A DNA stretch of 64,000 bases from Aquilaria yunnanensis (Eukaryota > Streptophyta > Magnoliopsida > Malvales > Thymelaeaceae): assembly GCA_039654915.1 (NCBI GenBank), contig CM077593.1:55124501-55188500 (forward strand), read 5' to 3'. Positions within the stretch are counted from its first letter, which is position 1. Every line of letters begins with the position of its first letter. A program made the position numbers and the translations under genes. Below, piece after piece: positions 55,674 through 64,000 of the stretch. Under the pieces are notes generated by a model. The model saw nothing but the letters and a program-made list of their open reading frames with translations. It searched no databases and was not told where the DNA came from.

Positions 55674-56290
55674 TTTTTTCCCTATTCAAGTGTTTCGGGC
55701 CGGGACAAGCTCTATTTCTTCCGTTTCCACTTTCTCGGGATCCTCTGTTTCTTGTTCTTCTGACTCTTGTGCGGGCAGAGCCTTCGTTTCTGTAGTCTGG
55801 GCACAATTCATCGCTGGGGCTTTTCTTGCCTTTACAAACACCTTTCGCACCTCCCCCTGGTTGATGAAGATCTCAGCATCTCCATCCTTGGTGGCGAAGG
55901 TGACAGTTAGGTACTTCACAACCGAGCGAATGTGGAGGTTTCCTTGCATTTTCCTTCCAAGAATGGCATTATATGATGAAGGGACATAGATGACGATGAA
56001 CCTTGTCATTACGGAGGCAAACAACTCCTTTCTATTGTTTGCTGAAGTTCCCTTCAGCATCAAAAGAAAGTTCTACCCATCCGAGGACGGGAAGTTCGGA
56101 CGGCCCCACTCCAAAAGTAGGGGAAGTGATGGATTTGAGGTCACTTCTCGATATCCCCAAGTCTGGTAGCAGGTGTGAGAATAGGACGTCTGCGTTTGAG
56201 CCATCGTCAAGTAGTACTCTCTTGACGTCCTAGCTTCCTATCCTTGCCATAATCAGGAAAGGATCGTCATGGGGAAAAACGACGGTGGAT
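55674..56290 (-). pseudogene. T5 protease, damaged
   Basis: DDGSNADVLFSHLLPDLGIS is readable near 56215-56150 with the active site intact, and YNAILGRKMQGNLHIRSVVK near 55975-55915. A frame change occurs near 56070. The Glu-rich linker EETEDPEKVETEEIELVPAR-type sequence near 55700-55760 joins it to reverse transcriptase. Confidence 0.8.
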
Positions 56291-57162
56291 CCATCCTTTC
56301 GGGTGAGCTTCTTTGATGGATTCCCGTACTCCATTACCAAAATCTCTCTGGCTTTTCTTTTTTTTCCTACCGACGGCAGCCGTGTGGTGATCATTTGTAT
56401 TACTCCTGCCGGGGGCAGGGGACACCTTTTCGAACTTCGGTTTCGATGCCTGTCGGAGTCATACTCCTCGTCCTCTACCTTTCCTTCTTCTTCCCTCCTT
56501 CCCTTCGGGGAGGGAATGCGCAGTTAACGCCGAAGTTGTCGCTGCTTTATCAACATTTCTATGTACTTTCTCAGCTGGAAGCAATCTTCGGTATCATGCC
56601 CGTGGTCACAATGGAATTGGCAGAATTTTCTCATATTCTTCTTGTTGTCCGAGGTCATGGCCCTCGGACATTGAATCTGAGTCCCTTTCTTTTCCATCGC
56701 CATCAGGATGTTTGTCCTCGTGGTGTTCAGGGGAGTGAAGGCAATTGGCTTCCTCCCCTTAAACTTCCGAGGACGCCCATTCGTTTCAGTTGGGTAGCGA
56801 GTTTGCTGACTTGGTCCCTTGGCGCGGACATGATCAAACCTCGGGCCTCCCATTCTTAGTTCTTCGGCGGTCATGTGCTGCTTCACTCTTTGGTTAAATT
56901 CACCAAGCGTGTCGGGGGGATCTTTGGAGAACTCATAGAACAGCTGGGAGTCTCTCCGGAGTCCTCGTGTCATGGCCAAGATATGTATTTCTGGCCTAAA
57001 GTCTGGGACACTCAAAGCTTCCCTGTTGAACCTTTCGACATAGTCACGTATGGTTTCACCACTTTTCTTCGCTAAATCGAACATTTGGACTGGCATTTTC
57101 ACCATTGGCCGGCTCCTGGTGAACTGCTGCGTGAAGGAAGCAGACAGTTCTTCGAACTTCAT
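56291..57162 (-). pseudogene. T5 gag, 5' end missing
   Basis: Open from the junction to 56524: SASFTQQFTRSRPMVKMPVQ, RDYVERFNREALSVPDFRPE, LFYEFSKDPPDTLGEFNQRV and the zinc-knuckle-like KFCQFHCDHGHDTEDCFQLR (about 56625-56570). A stop near 56524 and a basic linker follow to protease. The N-terminal half is missing because the element joins T6 at about 57155-57168. Confidence 0.84.
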
Positions 57163-57514
57163 GATACTGTATGAATACGATGAAATGGGGTTCTACCCCA
57201 AAAATCCCATACATGCAGAGAAAGGCGTTAAAATAGCAGTATGAGTTGGGAGGAAGCTGATTCATGGCTATGCCATGAAATTGGCAAAAGTCGCAAATGA
57301 TCTTCGCAGGGGGAAACTGAAGTCCGGACTTCAGTTGGGCTCAAAAAATGATAACCTCGTCACCCTGGTTCATAAAGCTAAATTGGCCAAGGTGGGGTAA
57401 CCTTGTGATGGCATACGAAGGAAGGAAAAATTTGGTCTTCCACTTCTCTAATTTTTCAGACGTAGAGCAACAAGGGTGAGACATAAGAGCTTGCCAGCGC
57501 TCGGGGAGAGGCAT
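57163..57514 (-). pseudogene. T6 antisense ORF, exon 1 fragment
   Basis: Presumed start at 57514 (MPLPERWQALMSHPCCSTSE), followed by KLEKWKTKFFLPSYAITRLP and, after a stop near 57340, FCQFHGIAMNQLPPNSYCYF and NAFLCMYGIFGVEPHFIVF. It stops matching at about 57165, where T5 gag begins in the same orientation. It is the third copy of the antisense gene and agrees with T1 and T5 in start, domain and upstream TATA box. Confidence 0.82.
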
Positions 57515-57762
57515 GGTTGACTGAAAATGACTTCGGAAAGAGGAAAAATGACTTCGGGAAGCTAAAAGAAACGTAGAAATCAAAGGAACTCTAGAAGTCA
57601 GAACCCACCAAAAGTCTTGCTGAAGTCGGGGTTTGAAGACGCTGTCGTTAAAGGTTGTCGAAAATCGCTCCGCCGCCGCAAAAAAGAGGAAAAGGCACAG
57701 AAGCAGACAAGAGCAAAGTGAGAGAAAAGAAAAACACAAATGAAGAGTATGACAGGAGGAGG

Positions 57763-57770
57763 CTTTTATA
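57763..57770 (-). promoter_or_regulatory. TATA box of the T6 antisense gene
   Basis: TATAAAAG on the minus strand, about 250 bases before the start at 57514. Same spacing as the T1 and T5 copies. Confidence 0.62.
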
Positions 57771-58206
57771 GATCCAGGAAGGGCAGCCAAAAGGGTGTCA
57801 TAACTGCTGCACGAAGACGAAACGTCGCCATAATTACCCCTCGCGCACGAAAAGGCATGCCCATCCAGCAGATGCCTGCCATGTGTTGCCCGTCACAAGA
57901 AACTAGGATGCATTTTCTGACATCTAGAAAACTCGGGCACGCTGCTCGGGACTGGCACGACTAGTTTCAAGACACGACGGATGGATAGATGACATCTGTC
58001 CGAAGAAGGCTTATCACCTAGGTGATGAGGTGCCTCCCCAATCGACGTCATACTCCGAGTGTAAATCCATAACATCCGGGGTTCAAGGCTCCGTGCCGCC
58101 CTGTTCGACCAAAATGGACATACAACCAAAATGCCATGAAACTGCCAATTGGGCGATAGACGGACACCAAAAGGGCTACTTGCCGAAGTCTCCACTTATG
58201 CCTTTC
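57771..58206. other. T6 upstream region of the antisense gene
   Basis: About 435 bp between TATA box and polypurine tract, equivalent to 5367-5813 in T1. No credible gene is seen; short frames such as 58030-58221 are chance. Confidence 0.45.
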
Positions 58207-58218
58207 CAAGGGGGCATG
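58207..58218 (+). other. T6 polypurine tract
   Basis: CCAAGGGGGCATG-type run ending at the TG of the 3' LTR (58219). Same GGGGGCATG ending as T1 and T5. Confidence 0.78.
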
Positions 58219-59239
58219 TGATAGACGAAGTGCTATCGCCCTGACGACCTGCTGACCACGGGAAGGAGGGAGCGAGACACCTGAGGCATATGACCTCGGA
58301 AAGGACTCCAGAGTGAAGAAAGTCATACATCTGAGGCACACGACCTCGGTAGCTCACAAATTCCAACTTCAGGAGCCAGTGTAGTGCCTCCTTCGGGACG
58401 GCGACCGAACCAGCTTCGGGGGAGAAAGACCAACCACCCTCTGTGGGAGAAAGCCCCCCGAAGACGGGGACGCCAAAATTTCAGTCTGACTCCGGGAAAC
58501 GGCCCCTCACCCCAAAGTGAGACACCAACCAAAGGGACCTCGGTTGTACAGCAAGAGCCATCAAGAGGTCTCTGATACTCCACTCGCATATGCCTCCTGA
58601 CACGCCGTCACAGTCTAACGTCCTGTCACGTTGGGCAACACCTACCACGGCTCATGGCCCGAGGAGCCAGCAGGCGGCTAGGGGCCCCCGCGCCCAAAAA
58701 TACAAACACCATCCATCCATACACATGCCATAATCTGAAAGGATCACCCCCTCCCTTATATACCAGGGAAATGGTCACAGACAGGGGGCTCCTCTAGAGA
58801 TTAAAAAAGAGGACAGAGACGCTGAAAAACAGAGGACGCTCTCCTCCCTCCACCTGAATACTCTCCCTTCAGCCCTTAGAAAGACACGCCAGGCAAGAGC
58901 TTTTGGTGCTTATTACTATGTCCCCTTCTCTCTAAAAGCACTAACTTGGGCGTCGGAGGTTCGCCCCCGGAAAACCACCCCGGGGGCCTCCGAACCCCTA
59001 TTTTCTAAGTGTTTCAGCCAAGTTTCCCTGAAGAATCTTCCCTCCGGGCTCTCTCCCATACCGGACGTCCTTCCCGTCATCACCCTGTCACGGGACCAAG
59101 AAGCTACCGGCCATCACTTAAGGTGATCCACCCAGGACACCAGTCTTCCTTTTGGACTAGCCTGCACCTCCAGGACTCCCTGCTGCCCATTCCACTGCAC
59201 ACAGTGGAGATGCTGGCTCCGCCAATCGGGCCGCCATCA
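58219..59239 (+). repeat. T6 3' LTR
   Basis: 1021 bp, starting TGATAGACGAAGTGCTATCG and ending GCCGCCATCA. It has a TATA box TTATATAC at 58756-58763. It is the longest and most divergent T LTR here; the conserved in-LTR gag ATG is not at the usual distance (an ATG occurs at 59210, out of register). Confidence 0.84.
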
Positions 59240-59495
59240 GGTAATGACGGTGATTTTTTCCTTATCTCTGGGATTCATCCAAATCTAGTGGAATCCACTA
59301 AAAGCATCAAGGAATCTAAGTAGACCATAGTCAGCTATTGAGTCTACCAAATGGTCCATTGGTAGCAAAGGATACGAGTCCTTTGCACAGGCATCATTAC
59401 TATTTTAAAAGTTGACTCACATTCAGACTTTATCGTTCCCTTCCTTTATGGAAACAGCAATGTTGCTAAGCCAGTCGGCATACTTAACCTCCCTG
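59240..59495 (-). pseudogene. T7 reverse transcriptase fragment
   Basis: Minus-strand match to the FLDAFSGYHQIRMDP region and the IDFRNLNDAC region, up to the segment for REVKYPEWLSN. The T6 LTR interrupts it on the left; on the right it is joined directly to gag, so protease and the reverse transcriptase start are deleted. Confidence 0.75.
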
Positions 59496-60789
59496 GCTTT
59501 CTAAGGTCTGCGTCCTTCGTTGGATTGATATTGAGGTTGGTGACTATTGGTTTCAGATTGGTGATGATCAAACTTCAGCCCTCCCATTCTCTGTTCCTTA
59601 GTTGTCATATGTTGCTTTATGCTTTAGTAGAATTCACCGAATGTATCAATTGGATCTTTTGAGAACTCATAGAGGAGCTACGAGTCCTTCCTTGGTCCCC
59701 TGATCATTGTGAGGATTCATATCTTGAGGTGAAAGTCCAGAACACTGAGTGCTTCTCTATTGAATCTTTTGACATAGTCCTGAAAAGTCTCCCCATTCTT
59801 TTGGGCTATATCGAACATTTGCACGAGCATTTTCACCGTTAGCCTGCTCCTTATGAATTATTGGGTGAATGTGGTAGATAGTTCCTGGAAGCCCATTATG
59901 GTCCTGAGTGCCAACGAGTTGTACAATGCAGTTGCTGGCCTAGATAAGGTGACCTTGAAAAATTTATAGAAGGTGGTGTGATCGGCGCCATGCAACACCA
60001 TCCTCATTTTTGTATTTTGTCAAGTGGGCCTAAAGGTCACTTCGCCCATTATATATTTTCGAGCATGGTACTCAAAAGTCACTAGGCATGGGGGCTTCCA
60101 CTATTGCCCCAACAAAGGGGGACTCCTCTCCGGTGACTCTCCAAAAACCTCGACCAAGCTGGTTTCCTAAAGACTTATTTCCCCACCTTATCCAACCTTT
60201 CCAAAATTCTCTGCATCAAGATAGAAGTACCGTCCTTTCCTTATGGCATGGCAACCATGGCCAAGGGAGAATACCATCCTTTTCATGGCAAGTAACTTCA
60301 TCACTGTGGTGAGAAGGACTTCTTCAGCAAAAAAGGGCTTTGGTGGTGGGAGGTCCTTGGCTCTTTTGATCTGGACCCTGCCACATATTACCCATGAGAT
60401 GAAGGGTTCTCTATCAATGACTCCCTCTGGAAGCTCCTATTTTGGGAGCTCGAGTTGACCGACACCCTTTCTTCGGGTGGACCTTTGGTCAATGGGTCCT
60501 AGCATTAAAATGTGCAGATGACCACTTTTGGTCAAGTTGCTGCATCATTTAAGCTATATGGAGTGCTAGAAATCATGCAAGAAGCCCATAGTGATCGTTA
60601 GAGGACGCTCATCCTGTTGGAGGGAAAGTTCCAGGGGTGCCTAATCATTTGCCAGTGGAGGCTCAAGACTGACTGGGACTTTAGAACGCCATTATCCATA
60701 GAACACTGAGTCTCCATGATGCTGAATTGGGAATGAGTTCCCACAGACGTTGCCAAAAGTTGCTCTAGTACATCTTTCATGTAGTACAT
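59496..60789 (-). pseudogene. T7 gag, decayed; start codon inside the LTR
   Basis: The start at 60789-60787 reads MYYMKDVLEQLLATSVGTHS through the primer site, in register with T1, T2 and T4. The capsid-like region spans about 60090-59600, with recognisable segments such as SFHYW-free 'TALYNSLALRTIMGFQELST' near 59930-59870, broken by stops. The zinc-knuckle part is deleted. Confidence 0.72.
60740..60757 (-). other. T7 primer-binding site
   Basis: TTTTGGCAACGTCTGTGGGA on the minus strand next to the LTR; two changes relative to T2. Confidence 0.65.
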
Positions 60790-61411
60790 GTTGATTGGAC
60801 CTCCAGTAAAACTTCACCTGAGTAATGACTGAAACACTTGAAGATCAAAGGTTAGGAGCTCCTTGAAGTGTTTTTTTGGGGGAGGGATCTTCAACATGCA
60901 AATTAGTGTGTGAAAGGAAAAGTTGTTTAAGAGTTAAGAGCAGAAAATGAGGGTACCTCTTGTTTTTTACCTAGGAGCTACCCCCGAGTATTTATAAGAT
61001 GTCGGGGGTTGGAGGCTATTATGTCCAGTCTTAGTAGATTGGGACACGTGTTCCACTAGATTCAGTCCATACCTTTGGAGAGAGGTGTCTACTGCTGGAC
61101 ATAGGCAGTTATGCTCAAAGGGTAGGGGCATGTGCGAGGTTTCAGTTAGAGATCCCCTAACTGTATTTGTCATTTTTCCTTAAGACCCCTTCAGGGATCT
61201 GAGATCCCTTCAAACAAGGAATTCCCCTGAGGGCTACCAGAGAAGGCCCTCCGGATGTTGAGGATGATAGACCTATGTTCTCGAGGTTTGTAATACACAC
61301 TTTTGAGGATAGAAAATAGTCTTTTTCCTAAGGTTGGTTGTATGACTTTCCGAGGGCGATGTTAGGCCTGCCAATAAGAACATCATGTGGGCGATAGCCT
61401 TTCGGCTATCA
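60758..61411 (-). repeat. T7 5' LTR
   Basis: 654 bp. It starts (minus strand) TGATAGCCGAAAGGCTATCG at 61411, forming a perfect 7-bp stem with a 4-base loop (61393-61410). The inner end is mutated (GCAAC in place of CATCA). Flanking ATGTG at 61412-61416 would be its target duplication; the partner is not in the window. Confidence 0.82.
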
Positions 61412-62758
61412 ATGTGTTCCTTCATTAGCCACCATGTCCAGATTCCTTCTTCCTTGGCTCTTGTTTACTTTTGGTGGTTTAGCTAAAATTTGGTCTAGAC
61501 TTTTGTGGTCAAGACTACCCCATGAAATAGCTAAGAACCTACATTAATTCAAGCCTAGTCCAAGTAGGGAAGCTTCAACCAAAATGGCCTTAGCGGCCAA
61601 GCAATCTTGACCACTTTTTGCTCTAATTGCTTCCAAGTTAGTTGAATAATTCTGTATATCATATTTGTTATGTACCTCCTAAGTGCTTGGCTTAGGCCAA
61701 GAAAGACAAAGGAAAACAAAGAAAAGTATAAAGGAAGGATGAGGAGAACTATGGAAACTAGTGAACTGGTCTATGTGCAAAACTAGAAACCTTCAGGCCT
61801 TAACTGTACCTAGAAGCTGGACCATGGAAAGCTGACAGAAAACCAAAAAAAGGGATCAAATTGTACACTCAGATTAGTGGTACAATTAAAACTACAAACT
61901 TAAAGTTGGCATTTTTGGCCATGAAAGTTTATTGGATGACTAGTGCAAGACTAGACCAACACTAGTAGACAATAATGATTACTAGTCAAGTCTTGTCTAT
62001 CACTAAAGAACTATTCACTAGTTAACTAGTTAAATTAACTAGTCTTTATTCTAGTTACATGGCCGGTTACACATGGGGAATTAAAGCACTTTGGTACTCG
62101 TGTTTGATGTGTACATGGCATTATAGGCCATGAAGTGACTCAAATGTCCATTTAGACACAAGTTTAAGTGGCGGCCTTGTGTTCATGTGGAGTTAGGGGC
62201 TACATTGTTTCATGCAAAGAAATGAAAGCAAAAGTTAGCATTTTAGCTAACTAAAATACAAGCCTTTCGGCCGAAACTAGTCAAGACCATTACTTTTCCA
62301 TGTCAGGTTCTTTCCTCTTCACTTGACCGAGAGTTGTTCTTGAGAGTTCATCCACCATTTGGCGTTGAATTCAAGAAATCCTAGGGCATTGAAGGATTCA
62401 AGCTTGGAGAAGGTTGTTTCGGCCTTTGCTTGCTTGGAATCAAGCCTTGTTCTTGGAGATTCAAGGAAGGCCAAGCCTATTCAAGCTAGGGTTAAGGTAA
62501 TTCTTGTTAAATTCCTTGAATCCATGGTATTTTCTTCCATGAACAAGTATATTGAGTGCTCAAACGTTGTTAAGCTAAGTGAATTGAGCAATTGATATGT
62601 TGTTGTGGAAACCTAGTTATGGCCGAAAGGATTAATTGATAGAGTTTGGTGTTCTATGTTGTGTACATGGAAATTAGTCCATGATTAAGGTTAATTGGTG
62701 CCTATGTGATCTTATGCAAGGCTATTTTGAGCAAGGAACATCAATGCGTGCAAGTTAG
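61412..62758. repeat. Unclassified LTR-like sequence Y, left part
   Basis: AT-rich sequence with no credible gene. A stretch near 61880-62070 is rich in 'actagt' motifs. The frame 62359-62595 has no recognisable domain. The features to the right suggest that all of Y is part of a long LTR or an untranslated internal region. Confidence 0.35.
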
Positions 62759-63334
62759 CATTTGGCCGAGAAGCTCATTTTGAGGTAATCCTATGTTCTT
62801 CATCTAATTGCATGGTAATGGTGCCATGAACGTTGATTAATGATGATTAGGTGATTGTATGTTGAATTGGATGGGTGAAGAACATTAGTTTTTGGCAATG
62901 GGCATTATGGCCGAGGGCTTGAAGTAGTGTAATTTGGTGTTCATTACTTGATTACATGGTATTGGTGTCATGAACAACGATCATTGATGATTAGGTGCTT
63001 ATGTATTGGGCTAGTTTGATAAAGACCACTATTGTGTGAAAATGGGCATTTTGGCCAAAAACTTGGATTAGTGTACTTGAGTGTTCTTCACTTAGTTACA
63101 TGGTAATGATGCCATGAGTGATGTTCATTGATGATTAGATGACCATGTAATGAGTTAGTTTGATGGATAACACAAATATGTGGAATTGGGCATTGTGACC
63201 GAGAGCTTAAGCTTGTATATAGTAGTGTTCTTCATTGAAATCATGGTAGTTAGTCCATGAGTTAGTGTTGTTGATGCCTCTGTGTTGTTATGGTAGGCAT
63301 TGTGATTGAAGAACACTTGGGCATTTGAAGTTTG
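62759..63334 (+). repeat. Degenerate tandem repeat, about four units of 144 bp
   Basis: Units start at 62759, 62903, 63047 and 63191, each opening with 'catt(t/a/g)tggccga'-like sequence, then a 'gtgttcttcayt..attacatggtaatggtgccatgaacg' block and a 'gatgattaggtg' block. Spacing is exactly 144 bp three times although the units have diverged widely. The fourth unit fades after about 100 bp. Confidence 0.8.
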
Positions 63335-64000
63335 GCTTGAGACCGAAAGCTCTTGAGGTAGGGTTCACTAACACTTGATGTTGCTTGGTAATGTACCATG
63401 GTTCAAGTGTTTAGAATGGCTAAGTGATGGTTAAAATTTGCCAAATGACCTTAGTTGCTTGATGGGCTTTAGAGTTTTCACTCGGTTGAATTGTTGATTA
63501 GCTAATTACCTTATGTACATGTACTAGAAATGCAAGTAAATGTGGCCTATTTGCTTGGCATTTTGGAGCTCTAAGTGGAAGTGGATTGAAAGGTGGTAAT
63601 TTGTGTGCATTGTGCACATGGGTACATGTATGGTTTATCCTGGCCGAAAGCAAAGTGTGGAGTGTGTGTGTGTCCTTGTGTGCTTTGGTGGTTCCATGTT
63701 CTTGCTAACCCCACTTATGATATTATGGATTAATTGTGATGGTTATTTATCTTGTACTTGTATATGTTGGTTTTCTTGTCTTTGTGTTTGTTTTGCAGGT
63801 AAAGCTAGCAAATGGGAGGTTAAGCTTTGAGTGAATACTCAGCTTAACTAAATAGACTCTTTTAGAATTGAATGTATATAAGTGAATCCTACTGAGTTTT
63901 ACTCACTGCCCATCCTTTTATTTTCAGGCAAGGACATTCGGCCTGGGTAGCACTAGTTTGCTCTGTACTTGTGTTTAGTGCTTGTTTGCTTGTTTAGCAA
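63335..64000 (+). repeat. Unclassified LTR-like sequence Y, right part
   Basis: Non-coding. At 63876-63930 it has 'ctactgagttttactcactgcccatccttttattttcaggca', the same kind of pattern as in X and the K LTRs. A similar TTTTGCAGGTAAAG occurs at 63790-63803. No terminus or primer site is reached before the window ends. Confidence 0.35.

Larger units (their letters stand above)
48280..57162 (-). mobile_element. T5: Tat-clade element, minus strand, 5' end missing
   Basis: Contains 3' LTR (48280-49089), polypurine tract, opposite-strand spliced gene, integrase, both RNase H domains, reverse transcriptase, protease and the 3' three quarters of gag. It breaks off inside gag at about 57162 and joins T6. 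It inserted into the K LTR L7. It is the most complete T copy after T1 and less decayed in pol. Confidence 0.88.
57163..59239 (+). mobile_element. T6: 3' end of a plus-strand Tat-clade element
   Basis: Contains the start of its antisense gene (minus strand), upstream region, polypurine tract and a complete 3' LTR. All of gag-pol is lost at the junction with T5. The right end is inside the reverse transcriptase of T7. Confidence 0.85.

Noticed and set aside
62359..62595. 78-codon plus frame in Y
   Set aside because: It has no domain or conserved context and lies in LTR-like sequence. Chance is the simplest explanation.
62759..63334. CRISPR array
   Set aside because: Units are 144 bp, contiguous and degenerate, with no short identical repeats separated by unique spacers, and the context is a plant genome.

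Overview
The window is a flowering-plant (angiosperm) intergenic block made almost entirely of nested LTR retrotransposons. I see no host cellular gene, tRNA, rRNA or CRISPR. The plant assignment rests on the element families: chromodomain Ty3/gypsy elements of Tekay/Del type, Ty3/gypsy elements of the Tat clade (second, archaeal-type RNase H and an extra antisense gene), and a Copia-type solo LTR. Plant-like TATA boxes and GT-AG introns fit this. The species cannot be named from the sequence.

Two families dominate. Family K (Tekay-like) has LTRs of about 2.4-2.8 kb starting TGTTACC and ending GGTAACA, an initiator-tRNA-Met-type primer site and a C-terminal chromodomain. Family T (Tat-like) has LTRs of about 0.7-1.0 kb starting TGATAGCC and ending CATCA, a primer site reading TTTGGCGCCGTCTGTGGG, a gag-PR-RT-RH-aRH-INT polyprotein, and between pol and the 3' LTR a separate gene on the opposite strand with its own TATA box, introns and polyadenylation region.

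Layout: 1-2139 old LTR-like sequence X; 2140-4576 minus K solo LTR (L1); 4577-20097 complete minus T element T1, inserted one base inside the end of L1 and itself carrying two K solo LTRs (9004-11449 and 17404-19891); 20109-20451 rest of X; 20452-31431 plus K element A, with a Copia-type solo LTR in pol (26683-28098) and a truncated 3' LTR; 31432-32151 pol fragment B; 32152-36631 plus K element C, cut off in pol; 36632-41225 minus T2, 5' two thirds only but with a nearly intact 1131-codon frame; 41226-42275 minus T3 integrase fragment; 42276-46862 plus T4, decayed; 46863-48279 minus K LTR fragment; 48280-about 57162 minus T5, with 3' LTR, antisense gene and pol to gag; about 57163-59239 plus T6, 3' end only; 59240-61411 minus T7, 5' end only with an internal deletion; 61412-64000 unclassified LTR-like sequence Y with a 144-bp tandem repeat.

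Target-site duplications give the order of events on the left: X, then L1 (TCAAT duplication), then T1 inside L1 (GTAAC/ATAAC), then the two solo LTRs inside T1. Elsewhere elements stop at junctions that are not LTR ends; two of these carry 6-bp microhomology, pointing to illegitimate recombination. The most interesting biology is the antisense spliced gene of family T, and the conserved gag start codon of family T that lies inside the LTR so that the primer-binding site is translated.
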